The notes: generated by a model from the sequence alone, not told the origin. Shown: positions 1 to 7,983, numbered from the stretch's first letter. The stretch: 37,187 nucleotides of DNA from Pseudomonas sp. C2B4 (GCF_013359695.1 NZ_JABFMU010000048.1:14282-51468), one strand, 5' to 3'. A program made the numbers and translations.

Positions 1-37
1 TCTGGCAGCCGCCATTGATGTAGGCTGACACGGCCCT

Positions 38-64
38 TTCGCGAGCAGGCTCGCTTCCACAAGG
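38..64. repeat. REP element (single copy at window edge)
   Basis: The stretch contains the Pseudomonas REP core GCGAGCAGGCTCGC followed by TTCCACAAGG. It is an imperfect hairpin just downstream of the tetR-type gene. No inverted partner is seen to its right, so it is either a solo REP or half of a doublet whose mate lies left of the window. Confidence 0.8.
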
Positions 65-83
65 GATTGGCTTCGTTCCGATG

Positions 84-767
84 CTACGCAGTGGGTCGTT
101 CGCTTCCAGGCGCCGCGTTGCGCTTTCGTCGCGCCTGTTCATCCTCTACCAGTGCCTGACGCACCAGCGCCCGAGCCGCCCAGGCCGCAGCACTCAGTGA
201 TTCTTCGAGGCTCGCGCCGCCAACATCGCGCACGGCGATCAAAGCTTCGGTCCCCATGACAATCGACAGCGCCTGCTTCAGTCGTTTCCGCGCCCGGGGT
301 GAGAGCACGTCCTTCAGCGAGTCGACAATCGGCTCGATGTAGCTCATGCGTCGGCCAGGCCGCAGGGGCATCTCGTGGGCCTCGTTTTCGAGCCACACCG
401 TCATGAACGAACGCTCCATCACGTGCAGGCCGATCTCGTCATCGATCAAGAGTTTGTTCAACGCATTGGCCGCCAGGCCAATCCCTTTCACCGGATCGTC
501 TCCCGGCCGCCAGATGCGCTCCAGCGGTTGCATGTCGCGATCGGCCGCCGTCTCGCTGATCAACGCCTCCATCGAGGGGAAGTAGCGATACGCCGTGGCA
601 CGCGACACCATCGCCCGCTCGGCCACTTGCGCAACCGTTGGATTTTGCCCCTCGTCGCGCATGGCAATGGCGGCATCGATGAGCGCCTGCCGCGTTCGCA
701 GTCGCTGGTTAACGCGACCTTGCGGATCGTCGTGACCACTCGGCGGAATTGACTTTTTGGGAGTCAT
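84..767 (-). CDS. TetR/AcrR family transcriptional regulator
   Basis: This 227-aa protein is a likely ligand-responsive DNA-binding repressor. The N-terminal third carries the TetR fold: RQALIDAAIAM, then a helix-turn-helix at about residues 40-62 (TVAQVAERAMVSRATAYRYF), then the usual FPSMEALI helix. The C-terminal two thirds is an unrecognised ligand and dimerisation domain of normal TetR length. The start is an ATG preceded, on its own strand, by a divergent intergenic region holding a perfect palindrome (793-810), which suggests autoregulation and control of the divergent gene at 943. The ligand cannot be deduced. The C-terminus is basic and low complexity (RRKRNAAPGSERPTA). Family assignment is secure; the regulated pathway is unknown. 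Confidence 0.9.
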   Translation of the reverse strand: MTPKKSIPPSGHDDPQGRVNQRLRTRQALIDAAIAMRDEGQNPTVAQVAERAMVSRATAYRYFPSMEALISETAADRDMQPLERIWRPGDDPVKGIGLAANALNKLLIDDEIGLHVMERSFMTVWLENEAHEMPLRPGRRMSYIEPIVDSLKDVLSPRARKRLKQALSIVMGTEALIAVRDVGGASLEESLSAAAWAARALVRQALVEDEQARRKRNAAPGSERPTA

Positions 768-792
768 GGAATCTATGATACTCCGTCTTGTA

Positions 793-810
793 ATGAGACA
801 TGAGTCTCAT
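793..810. promoter_or_regulatory. Palindromic operator, probably for the adjacent TetR regulator
   Basis: The sequence reads ATGAGAC-ATGA-GTCTCAT: two perfect 7-bp arms around 4 bp. On the + strand it sits between a TTGTAA (788-793) and a TAATAG (810-815) spaced 16 bp apart, a plausible -35/-10 pair pointing toward the gene at 943. It begins 26 bp upstream of the tetR ATG. TetR repressors commonly bind such palindromes in their own divergent promoter region. The binding itself is inferred. Confidence 0.65.
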
Positions 811-942
811 AATAGGCACAGGATAGGCAATCAACAACAAGTCGACGCCATCGGGCACGATGTCACGGGATGTGCCACTGGCATAACGACTTCAGATCGT
901 TTCAACAACTGAACGCGCCTCGGGGCGCATGAGGTGAATGCC

Positions 943-1368
943 ATGAATCACAACCCTCTTTCGCGGACCTGGTTTCGGCTCGCGGCCCTCTACTTTGCCA
1001 CCGGAGTGCTGCTGGGTGTGGCGATGGGCGCGTCCGGCGATCACTCGCTCTTCGCGGTGCATGCCCACATCAATCTGTTGGGATGGGTGTCGATGGCACT
1101 GTTCGGACTCGTCGGCACCGTGCATCCATCCATCACCGAAGGGCGCGCAGCCGCGGCACAGTTCTGGATGTACAACCTGGGCGTCCCGGTGATGCTCGGC
1201 GCACTGACATTGCGCCTCAAGGGCTTCCCGGCAGTCGAGCCATTGATTGCCGGCGCCTCCATCCTCGTTGGCTGCAGTGTGCTGCTCTTCGTGTGGCTGG
1301 TGTTCTCGCGCCTGGGTGTCACCGCGGCGTGCTTGAGCAGCGAGACACCCGAGTCGCGCCTGTCATAA
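943..1368 (+). CDS. Small membrane protein related to heme-copper oxidase subunit I
   Basis: This 141-aa integral membrane protein has about four hydrophobic helices. The second contains HAHINLLGW, which resembles the heme-ligand helix of cbb3-type cytochrome oxidase subunit I. Such short proteins are often annotated as 'cytochrome-c oxidase' in pseudomonads, but this one is far too short to be a full oxidase subunit (about 450-550 aa) and lacks the other histidine sites. An accessory heme- or metal-binding membrane role is possible and unproven. I chose the ATG at 943 over the in-frame GTG at 934 because GAGGTG (931-936) is then the ribosome binding site. The gene is divergent from the TetR regulator and probably under its operator. 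Confidence 0.75.
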   Translation: MNHNPLSRTWFRLAALYFATGVLLGVAMGASGDHSLFAVHAHINLLGWVSMALFGLVGTVHPSITEGRAAAAQFWMYNLGVPVMLGALTLRLKGFPAVEPLIAGASILVGCSVLLFVWLVFSRLGVTAACLSSETPESRLS

Positions 1369-1391
1369 CGCAAGAACCGGTCGCGGTGTTT

Positions 1392-1415
1392 GGGCGGGGT
1401 ATCGATACCCCGCCC
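1392..1415. terminator. 24-nt perfect GC-rich palindrome, likely transcription stop hairpin
   Basis: A perfect 24-nt palindrome (GGGCGGGGTATC and its complement) lies 24 bp after the stop codon of the gene at 943. It would fold into a very stable hairpin on either strand. There is no T-run after it, so termination may need Rho. It also contains ATCGAT. Confidence 0.45.
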
Positions 1416-1568
1416 TTCGCGACATAGGCCTGCCGCCAACCCATGCGGATACAGTGATCGGGCACATTGGCAATCAATGGCTATGCTTTGGCGTGGGCGC
1501 AATTCGACTCGACAACGACATCTGAAACTTCAAATGGAGTGCATCGACAACTTTCAGGAAAATACAAG

Positions 1569-2240
1569 ATGACCGATCTATTTAACGCCATCGCACTCGG
1601 ATTACTGGCGCTATTGCCACTGACGAATCCCCCCACGACAGTGGCATTGTTTCTCGCCCTGAGTAAGGGACTTAGTCAAAAGGAAAAAAACGAACAAGCG
1701 CTCCTCACTTCTCTCTATGTCTTTCTCATCATGACACTGACCTATTACATCGGTGAGTTCGTGATGGATGCTTTCAATATTTCCATACCGGGCTTGCGCA
1801 TGGCAGGCGGCGGGATTCTTGTCATCATGGGTTTGAAGATGCTTTTTCCCCAGCCTCCTCGCACCCCTTCTGCGGTCAACGTCAACGAAAAAGCCAGTTT
1901 CGCCTTCATCCCTCTGGCCATGCCCAGTACGGCCGGCCCCGGGACCATCGCGATGATCATTAGCTCCGCTGCCACGATCAAACACAGCACGCTGTTCCCG
2001 GCCTGGGTGTTATTGACCGCCCCTCCGTTAATCTTTCTGTTTACCGCCCTTATCCTTTGGTTATGTTTGCGTGGTTCAGGCGTGGTCATGAAAGTAACGG
2101 GCGAATCCGGTATTGATGCCATCTCACGCCTGATGGGTTTCTTGCTTGTCTGCATGGGGGCTCAGTTCGCCATCAACGGAACGGTGGAAATCGTACAAAC
2201 CATCATCGATACCAACGCTCATCTTTTCCGCCCTCACTAA
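1569..2240 (+). CDS. MarC family integral membrane protein
   Basis: This 223-aa inner-membrane protein of the MarC/UPF0056 family has six predicted hydrophobic segments. Family-like stretches include LLPLTNPPTTVALFLALSKG near the N-terminus, GGGILVIMGLKML in the middle and PLAMPSTAGPGTIAMIIS after the central loop. MarC proteins are widespread and their transport substrate is not established; an early link to multiple antibiotic resistance was not upheld. An open frame continues upstream to 1467, but the first 34 residues are hydrophilic and not family-like. I take the ATG at 1569, which is preceded by AGGA (1555-1558). No operon partner is apparent. Confidence 0.88.
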   Translation: MTDLFNAIALGLLALLPLTNPPTTVALFLALSKGLSQKEKNEQALLTSLYVFLIMTLTYYIGEFVMDAFNISIPGLRMAGGGILVIMGLKMLFPQPPRTPSAVNVNEKASFAFIPLAMPSTAGPGTIAMIISSAATIKHSTLFPAWVLLTAPPLIFLFTALILWLCLRGSGVVMKVTGESGIDAISRLMGFLLVCMGAQFAINGTVEIVQTIIDTNAHLFRPH

Positions 2241-2459
2241 TACGACCCGCACATATTACGGAAGGCGATGAGCACTATTCGCAACGAATCTTATGCCTGG
2301 GCATTTTCAGGCGGTCCCAGCACAAAAAAAACCGCACTGAAATCGGGGTAACAAAATCTATTTGCTACCCTTAATCAGGGTCATCGAGGCTGGCTGTTTT
2401 CCCTTCCTGACATTGATCCCGTTCTTTCAAGGACTGCCTGGCCACACGGGGATGAGGCA

Positions 2460-3932
2460 ATGCGTATTTCACTGTTTTACGCGATGTCAGCTGTACTGTT
2501 TCTTGGTGGATCTCCTTGCCTCGCCCAACCTCCGGATGCGCCTGCACCCGCAGTCGCTGCCGCGCCTGTCGCGGCAGCGGCCAAAGATGCCGTGTTTACG
2601 GAGGAACAGCTGGATCAAATGCTGGCGCCCATTGCGCTGTATCCAGACCCGCTGCTGGCACAAGTGCTGATGGCCACCACGTACCCGGGGGAAGTCGCCG
2701 AGGCAGTGACCTGGTCCAAGGCACACCCGGATGCCAAGGGCGATGATGCGGTCAAACAAGTGGCGAACCAGACCTGGGATCCGAGCGTTCAGGCCTTGGT
2801 CGCCTTTCCGCAGGTCCTGGTCACGCTGGGTCAGGACCCCGTTTGGGTACAGCGCCTGGGCGATGCTTTCCTGGCGCAACCCGACGATCTCATGAACGGC
2901 GTGCAACGCTTGCGTCGCCAGGCGCAAGCAGCCGGCAACCTGCAGAGCAACCAGTATCAGAACGTGACCATTGAGAACGCCGCGGCCCCCGCACCCGCAC
3001 CGGCAACCACGCCTGCTGCTCCGCCCCCTGCCAGTAGCAGTTCGACCATCATTATTCAGCCGGCCGATCCGCAGGTGGTGTACGTCCCCACCTACAACCC
3101 GACCACGGTTTACGGCACCTGGGCCTATCCTGCATCGCCGCCGGTGTACTACCCACCGCCACCCGCCTATTACCCCGGCCAGGCCTTGGTGGCCGGGCTG
3201 GCGTTCGGCACCGGTGTGGCCATCGTCGCGTCGTTGTGGGGGGAATGTGACTGGGGCGATAACGACATTGACATCGATGTCGACCGCTACAACAACATCA
3301 ACCGCAACACCCAGATCAACAGAAATCAGAACAAATGGCAGCACAACTCCGTTCATCGTGATGGCGTGCCCTATCGAGACAACCGCAGCCGCGAGCAATT
3401 CGGCCGACAACTGGATGGCGCCAGGCAGCGGGAAGCCTTTCGAGGCGATACCGCTCAACGTGCCCAAGCTCGTGAAAAAGCGCGCAGTTCCATGGACAGG
3501 GCCGGCATCGAACGGCCGGCCACCAGCAATCGCCAGGCCCGTGAGCAAGCCCGCAGAGCCGAGTCCGCCCCCTCGGTCGGCAATCGCATGCAAGCCGGTG
3601 CGGACAGACCGAGGGCGGCAGACAGGGGCCAGGGCACGAACAGAAACATTCGGGAGAATCAGCAGCCCCGGAGACAGACCGCCCAGACGAATCAACGTCG
3701 ACAGGATCTCTCGCAGGTACGCCAGCAAAAACGACCGGCCGCCAGCCCCGGAAGCGCCCGCAACAATGCCTTCGCCGGTGCGCGTTCACCGTCTCGCAGC
3801 AATACGGAAGCCTTCCGTGGCCGGGCCAGCCAGGCCTCTGCCCAGCGGACCAGCGCCGCGCGATCTTCCGGCCATCAGATCAGCAGGCCATCCGGTGGAG
3901 GCATGCGCCAAAGAGGAGGAGGTCGTCGGTGA
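2460..3932 (+). CDS. DUF3300 domain-containing exported protein
   Basis: This 490-aa exported protein begins with a signal peptide (residues 1-22, ending CLAQ) and a Pro/Ala linker. The DUF3300 domain follows at about residues 45-270, recognisable from LDQMLAPIALYPDPLLAQVL and the YVPTYNPTTVYG repeat-like strand. A short glycine-rich hydrophobic patch and an Asn/Asp-rich stretch (DNDIDIDVDRYNNINRN) come next. The last 200 residues are Arg/Gln/Ala-rich and probably disordered. Its function is unknown; the partner DUF2950 gene overlaps it by 4 bases, so the two are translationally coupled. The purine-rich codons of its last residues form the ribosome binding site of that next gene. Confidence 0.9.
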   Translation: MRISLFYAMSAVLFLGGSPCLAQPPDAPAPAVAAAPVAAAAKDAVFTEEQLDQMLAPIALYPDPLLAQVLMATTYPGEVAEAVTWSKAHPDAKGDDAVKQVANQTWDPSVQALVAFPQVLVTLGQDPVWVQRLGDAFLAQPDDLMNGVQRLRRQAQAAGNLQSNQYQNVTIENAAAPAPAPATTPAAPPPASSSSTIIIQPADPQVVYVPTYNPTTVYGTWAYPASPPVYYPPPPAYYPGQALVAGLAFGTGVAIVASLWGECDWGDNDIDIDVDRYNNINRNTQINRNQNKWQHNSVHRDGVPYRDNRSREQFGRQLDGARQREAFRGDTAQRAQAREKARSSMDRAGIERPATSNRQAREQARRAESAPSVGNRMQAGADRPRAADRGQGTNRNIRENQQPRRQTAQTNQRRQDLSQVRQQKRPAASPGSARNNAFAGARSPSRSNTEAFRGRASQASAQRTSAARSSGHQISRPSGGGMRQRGGGRR

Positions 3933-4849
3933 AAAAACATTCTCGAGTCAAAGCACTCATGGGCGTGCTCCCCCCAGCCCTGGCGCTCGTTACCGGCTTG
4001 GCATGGACGTGCATCGTTACCGCGCAGCAGTCATTTCCAACACCGGAAAAGGCCGCTCAAGCGTTCGTCGACGCCCTGGGCAAGAAAAAAGCCGATCAGG
4101 CCCGCCTGACAGAGCTGCTGGGTGAACAATGGCGCAGTTTCATCCCGCGAAGCGGCATGGAGCGCAGTGATGTGGAGGCGTTTTTAAAGCTGTACCACGA
4201 GCAACATCGCATCGAAAAACCCAACGACCGCGAGGCCATCCTGTCTGTCGGCAAGGACGACTGGACGCTGCCGATCCCCATGAAAAAAACCGCGGACGGT
4301 TGGCGTTTCGACATCAAGGCCGGCAGCGCTGAAGTCCGGGCACGTCGCATCGGCAGCAACGAACTCTCCGCGATGCAAGCGGAGCTGACCTATCACGACG
4401 CCCAGATGGACTATGCGTCAGTGGATCGTGACGGAGACGGCGCACTCGAATATGCCCAGCAAATCTTCAGCACGCCCGGCAAGCACGACGGGCTGTACTG
4501 GGCGGAAGACGACAGCGGTCAAATCAGCCCGCTGGGCCCTTTGTTCGGCAAGGCCGTTGCCGGCGAAGACTGGCATGGTTACCACTTCCGCATCCTCAAG
4601 GGACAAGGCCCATCGGCGCCGGGTGGCGCCTACAGCTACCTCATCGGCGACAAAATGAGCCGTGGCTTTGCAATGATCGCCTGGCCGGCAAAATTCGATG
4701 ACACCGGCGTGATGAGTTTCATGATCAGTCATGAAGGACAGATCTTCGAGAAAGACCTGGGACCTGGCGGCAGCAAAGTGGCGGAATCAATGAAGCGGTT
4801 TGATCCCGATGACAGCTGGAAGGAAGTGAGCGTCGATCAGACGCAATAA
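3929..4849 (+). CDS. DUF2950 domain-containing exported protein
   Basis: This 306-aa protein starts with GTG. It has an N-terminal signal sequence (about residues 8-33, ending VTAQQ) and a DUF2950 domain over the remainder, with family-like runs GGAYSYLIGDKMSRGFAMIAWPA and GVMSFMISHEGQIFEKDLG. It is predicted to be periplasmic. The GTG overlaps the TGA of the DUF3300 gene (GTGA), and GAGGAGG at 3914-3920 supplies a strong Shine-Dalgarno, so the pair should be made at coupled levels. DUF3300 and DUF2950 proteins commonly occur side by side, which suggests a shared envelope function that is not known. No catalytic motif can be named. Confidence 0.9.
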   Translation: MKKHSRVKALMGVLPPALALVTGLAWTCIVTAQQSFPTPEKAAQAFVDALGKKKADQARLTELLGEQWRSFIPRSGMERSDVEAFLKLYHEQHRIEKPNDREAILSVGKDDWTLPIPMKKTADGWRFDIKAGSAEVRARRIGSNELSAMQAELTYHDAQMDYASVDRDGDGALEYAQQIFSTPGKHDGLYWAEDDSGQISPLGPLFGKAVAGEDWHGYHFRILKGQGPSAPGGAYSYLIGDKMSRGFAMIAWPAKFDDTGVMSFMISHEGQIFEKDLGPGGSKVAESMKRFDPDDSWKEVSVDQTQ

Positions 4850-4961
4850 CCTTGATCCGGCCGCCAACCCGTCTGCCCAACGGCACCCAGGGAAGGTGCA
4901 ACGCCGTCTAAGCTGATGGGGACACGACCACCAACACGCCGCTTGCGGCAGGGGAAGCGGG

Positions 4962-5261
4962 ATGACCGGCAAATCAGCGCGCCAATGTTCGTCATGGCTC
5001 CTGCCCGCCCTGCTCGCCATCAACCTGGTGCTGATCGCAGGCTGTGCAGCCAAGCAGCCTGCCACCTACGCTGCCACCCCAAGCATAGGTTCCAACTGCT
5101 ACGCGAAAGCGCTACCCACTGCTGGCGAGGGCGGCCTGGCCTGGGGCGCCACCTTGAGCATCGCCCGGCAAAAATCCCTGAATAACTGCATACGCTACGC
5201 CGGCCGATCCGGTGGTACGCCGGATACCTGCCAGGTGGTGTTGGCGGAGTGTAAAAACTAG
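4962..5261 (+). CDS. Small hypothetical lipoprotein
   Basis: This 99-aa protein has a lipoprotein signal: a basic N-terminus, a hydrophobic core (WLLPALLAINLVL) and the lipobox LIAGC, with the modified cysteine at about residue 28. The mature part is about 70 aa with four further cysteines, which could form two disulfides in the periplasm. I do not recognise the family. The ATG is preceded by AGGGGAAG. The gene ends at a CTAG shared with the convergent acetyltransferase gene. Confidence 0.75.
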   Translation: MTGKSARQCSSWLLPALLAINLVLIAGCAAKQPATYAATPSIGSNCYAKALPTAGEGGLAWGATLSIARQKSLNNCIRYAGRSGGTPDTCQVVLAECKN

Positions 5262-5839
5262 CGCGGATTGTCCGGTTTTTCCGGAACGACCTCTTTGGTT
5301 CCAGGCTCTTCGACCGAATCGCCAATCACCTGCCATGACATAGCGCATCGGCTACCTGCCTCAAAACCGCAGGCGTACTCCCGCGCCAGGATTTCTGCCA
5401 AACGCTCGTCCAATGTTGCCCCGGTGTGCTGCTCAAACCCTAGCCGTTGATAAAAGGGAGCGTTCCATGGGACCTGTGTAAAGGTTGTCAGCGTCACGCA
5501 GTGCAGTTGGTTTGAGCGCGCATGCTCCATCGCGGCTTCCAGCAGCTTTCGCCCCAAACCATGGCCCTGCATTGGCTGGCTGACCGATAATTCATGGATA
5601 TGAAGATCGCTGCCTTGCCGTTCGGCACTCAGGAAACCTTGAGGCTGCTCTTGAGTATCCACCGCAATCCAACAGGTCGATTGCGCGATCAATGCCCGGT
5701 GACGATCAACGGTCATGACGGGGGCGTCTGCCAGCCAACTCAATTCAGCAATCCCATGGAAGGCTTGAGCAGCGGAACGCTCGATACGGGGTAACGACTG
5801 CGCATCGTCGGATACCGCCAGGCGAATGTGTGCAGGCAT
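5258..5839 (-). CDS. GNAT family N-acetyltransferase
   Basis: This 193-aa single-domain acetyltransferase has the acetyl-CoA pyrophosphate-binding motif A, QGHGLGRKLLEAAMEHAR (Q/R-x-x-G-x-G/A), at about residues 94-111. The flanking strands are usual for the family: DLHIHELSVSQPMQGHGLG before it and FYQRLGFEQHTGATL after it. The C-terminal 30 residues (EEPGTKEVVPEKPDNPR) look like a non-conserved tail. The substrate cannot be predicted. The stop codon shares the CTAG at 5258-5261 with the convergent lipoprotein gene. Ribosome-binding sequence upstream of the ATG is weak. Confidence 0.88.
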   Translation of the reverse strand: MPAHIRLAVSDDAQSLPRIERSAAQAFHGIAELSWLADAPVMTVDRHRALIAQSTCWIAVDTQEQPQGFLSAERQGSDLHIHELSVSQPMQGHGLGRKLLEAAMEHARSNQLHCVTLTTFTQVPWNAPFYQRLGFEQHTGATLDERLAEILAREYACGFEAGSRCAMSWQVIGDSVEEPGTKEVVPEKPDNPR

Positions 5840-5885
5840 GAGGGCTCAGATACTGGTTGGCTTGCGGGGGATTTTACGCTCACGG

Positions 5886-6248
5886 TCAGGGCAAGGTCAT
5901 TGTGATCAGGTAATTCCCGGCCTGCACTAGCGCGCCTGCACCATCCACCAACCGGTATTGCCGGTCGTAGTAGCGACCCTGGTCATTGTCGGCGAACAGT
6001 TTGACCGTTATATCGGCACGAGCAGTGAGCGGATCTACGTCATTCACTTTAAGAACGGTGCCTCGGACGGCAGCAGGACAGGTGCTCAGCGCCAGCGTGA
6101 GATCTGTACCCAGGCTTGAACGGCAGCTGCGTTCGACGATGCCGCCCTCGAACCGGATAGAGCCTGGGACCGCCAGCGTGTCCGCCCGGCAAACGCTGTT
6201 CAATATCAGGAACGTGCAGAGGGCGACCGATAGATACCTGATCTTCAT
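5886..6248 (-). CDS. Small fimbrial-like secreted protein
   Basis: This 120-aa protein has a signal peptide (residues 1-22) and a mature part that opens with GSIRFEGGIVERSC. That resembles the first strand of type 1 pilus subunits (G-x-I-x-F-x-G-x-I-v-x-x-x-C). The cysteines at about 42 and 57 could form the disulfide of the pilin fold. At roughly 98 mature residues it is shorter than ordinary pilins (about 150), and there is no usher or chaperone gene nearby. It may be a reduced or stand-alone member rather than part of a working pilus operon. AAGGAG precedes the ATG at a good distance. The assignment rests on motif likeness only. Confidence 0.65.
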   Translation of the reverse strand: MKIRYLSVALCTFLILNSVCRADTLAVPGSIRFEGGIVERSCRSSLGTDLTLALSTCPAAVRGTVLKVNDVDPLTARADITVKLFADNDQGRYYDRQYRLVDGAGALVQAGNYLITMTLP

Positions 6249-6290
6249 TGTTCACGCTCCTTGGGGGAAGGACCACGTCGTCACTCATGC

Positions 6291-6704
6291 TCACTGCCTG
6301 GTTTTCACGGTAACGAACATCTTTATGCGGTCGTGAATCTCCTGGAGCGCATGACGAAAGGGTTCATGCCGCTCACTGGTAGTAGGGTCTTCAAAGTTCC
6401 ACACGATCACCTCACCGGAGGCTGGTATCCGTGAGCCTTCCCCGGAAGACTTGTCACACAGGGTGATGACGAAATCGAAGTCCTGCCCCTCAAACTCATC
6501 GATCGATTTGCTGCACAGGCCGTAGGTCTCTATGCCGGTGTGTTCGAGAGCTTCCAGTGTCCGGGCGTCAATCTCTGTGGGTTCAAGGCCGGCACTGAAC
6601 GCTTCGAAGTGTGATGAATCCGTGTGGCGAAGCAACGCCTCGGCCAACACTGAACGGACGTCATTTCTGGCACAGACAAACAGCACTCGGAATTTGTCAG
6701 CCAT
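6291..6704 (-). CDS. ArsC-like protein (low-molecular-weight phosphatase fold)
   Basis: This 137-aa cytosolic protein has the low-molecular-weight tyrosine phosphatase / thioredoxin-coupled arsenate reductase fold. The P-loop is C-ARNDV-R-S (Cys11-x5-Arg17), with FSAGLEPTEID and DFVITLCDKSSGE further on. In S. aureus ArsC three cysteines relay electrons: the P-loop Cys, the Cys of ITLC, and a second one seven residues later. Here that third position is serine (SGEGSRIP), although an extra Cys occurs earlier (GLCSKS). Arsenate reduction by the usual relay is therefore doubtful; it could act as a phosphatase or use another thiol. No arsB, arsH or arsR is nearby. GGGGAA precedes the ATG. Confidence 0.75.
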   Translation of the reverse strand: MADKFRVLFVCARNDVRSVLAEALLRHTDSSHFEAFSAGLEPTEIDARTLEALEHTGIETYGLCSKSIDEFEGQDFDFVITLCDKSSGEGSRIPASGEVIVWNFEDPTTSERHEPFRHALQEIHDRIKMFVTVKTRQ

Positions 6705-6891
6705 TGCGTATTCCCCCGATATTCAACCCGCTGGAGTTGTGATCAAAAAACGCACTGCTCAGTTAAGCAGCGTGTTTGATCGCCCGATATCAAGTCGACG
6801 GAATGCACTGTTTCCAAATCTTTCGGTGGCTGATTCGTCCGTGATCAAGGTCTATGGTCATTGCAGGTGAGCGTGATGGGAGGACCGTCCC

Positions 6892-7278
6892 ATGAAAATC
6901 GTAGTGACCAGCGTGATGGTGGACGACCAGGCCAAGGCCCTGGCCTTCTACCGAGACGTACTCGGCTTCGAACTCAAGCATGACATCCCGATGGGCCAGT
7001 TTCGCTGGCTGACCCTCACTTCACCGGGCGATCCCGACGGTGTCGAATTACTGTTGGAACCGGACGACCATCCAGCAGCGAAGCCGTTCAAATCGGCGGT
7101 GAAACAGGACGGGATTCCCTACACGTCTTTCGGGGTCGATGACGTGCACGCCGAGTACGCAAGGCTCAGCGCCGCTGGCGTGCACTTCACCCAGCCGCCG
7201 ACAGCCATGGGGCCGGTGACCACCGCAGTGTTCGACGACACCTGCGGTAATTTGATCCAGATCGCGCAGAGACATTGA
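6892..7278 (+). CDS. VOC family protein (glyoxalase/bleomycin resistance fold)
   Basis: This 128-aa single vicinal-oxygen-chelate domain shows the paired beta-alpha-beta-beta-beta pattern: VTSVMVDDQAKALAFYRDVLGFELKHD in the first module, FGVDDVHAEYARLSAAGVHFTQPP in the second, and the closing FDDTCGNLIQIAQ. Members bind a divalent metal and include lyases, dioxygenases and resistance proteins; the substrate cannot be told. A strong ribosome binding site (GGGAGG, about 6879-6884) precedes the ATG. The gene is monocistronic and followed by a REP doublet. Confidence 0.9.
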   Translation: MKIVVTSVMVDDQAKALAFYRDVLGFELKHDIPMGQFRWLTLTSPGDPDGVELLLEPDDHPAAKPFKSAVKQDGIPYTSFGVDDVHAEYARLSAAGVHFTQPPTAMGPVTTAVFDDTCGNLIQIAQRH

Positions 7279-7299
7279 ATCGGGGCACCGGAAGGCCGC

Positions 7300-7401
7300 C
7301 TTCGCGGCGATCCGACAAGCCACGCTCCCACAGGTTCTGTGCCGAACTACCGTAGTGCAAACGCCGCAAAACCTGTGGGAGCGCGGCTTGCCCGCGAAGA
7401 G
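7300..7401. repeat. REP doublet (inverted pair)
   Basis: Two divergent REP copies face each other: 7300-7334 (TTCGCGGCGATCCGACAAGC followed by CACGCTCCCACAGG) and 7372-7399 (CCTGTGGGAGCGCGGCTTG...CGCGAAG). They are separated by about 37 bp. The left copy is degenerate. The pair lies after the VOC gene and before the convergent VOC gene at 7445. Confidence 0.8.
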
Positions 7402-7444
7402 GCCCTGCCAGTCACTGCATAACCCCGATCAGTCTACTTCCTGA

Positions 7445-7810
7445 CTACGGAGAAACCTCTTCCCGGCCAACATCCGAAAGCTGCGCAAACGCAAGGTAAT
7501 AACCATTGCAATCGCGCACACCAAACTCTCGCGAGCCATACGGCATGTCCTGCAGCGGCCAGGCAATCTCGGCCTTGTCCTTCACAGCCTCGTAATATCG
7601 ATCCACCTGCTTGATCGCACAGTAAATCGTGCCCGAACACCCCATGGGACTGCCCCACAGGTCCTGCTGGGTGAACGTGATCCGGCAATCCTGCAACAAC
7701 ACAGTCAGGGTCGACTCCGCCGACTCGACTGCAGTGAAGCCCAAGTTATCGTGGTAATACCGGCGCGTGCTGTTCAGATCGCTGCAACGCAGCAAAAGGG
7801 TTAAAGACAT
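7445..7810 (-). CDS. VOC family protein
   Basis: This 121-aa vicinal-oxygen-chelate fold protein is recognised from MSLTLLLRCSDLNSTRRYYHDNLGF at the N-terminus, AIKQVDRYYEAVKDKAEIAWPLQDM in the second module and EFGVRDCNGYYLAF at the end. The open frame extends to 7858, but I prefer the ATG at 7810 because GAGGTC stands just upstream and the family homology begins there. It is not a duplicate of the VOC gene at 6892; the sequences differ throughout. The substrate is unknown. Confidence 0.85.
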   Translation of the reverse strand: MSLTLLLRCSDLNSTRRYYHDNLGFTAVESAESTLTVLLQDCRITFTQQDLWGSPMGCSGTIYCAIKQVDRYYEAVKDKAEIAWPLQDMPYGSREFGVRDCNGYYLAFAQLSDVGREEVSP

Positions 7811-7899
7811 GTTGACCTCAAGAAGTGAATGCACAGAGGCAATATCAATCCCGGTCAATCAATCATAGACAGCTTTCAACCCCTGCACCGCCCTTCCCC

Positions 7900-7983
7900 T
7901 CACGCCGGCGAAATGGTCGCCAACACGCCAATCAAAATGGTCAGCACCAGAAAGCCACCCAGAAAAATCGCCATCTTGCCCAT
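7900..7983 (-). CDS. 27-aa single-span membrane peptide
   Basis: The frame starts with ATG, encodes MGKMAIFLGGFLVLTILIGV followed by LATISPA, and ends with TGA. It is one uninterrupted hydrophobic helix with a short basic start, typical of bacterial single-pass small proteins. A good ribosome binding site (AGGGGG) lies 6 nt before the ATG. The role is unknown. Confidence comes from the initiation signals and the clean membrane-helix composition, not from a recognised family. Confidence 0.6.
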   Translation of the reverse strand: MGKMAIFLGGFLVLTILIGVLATISPA

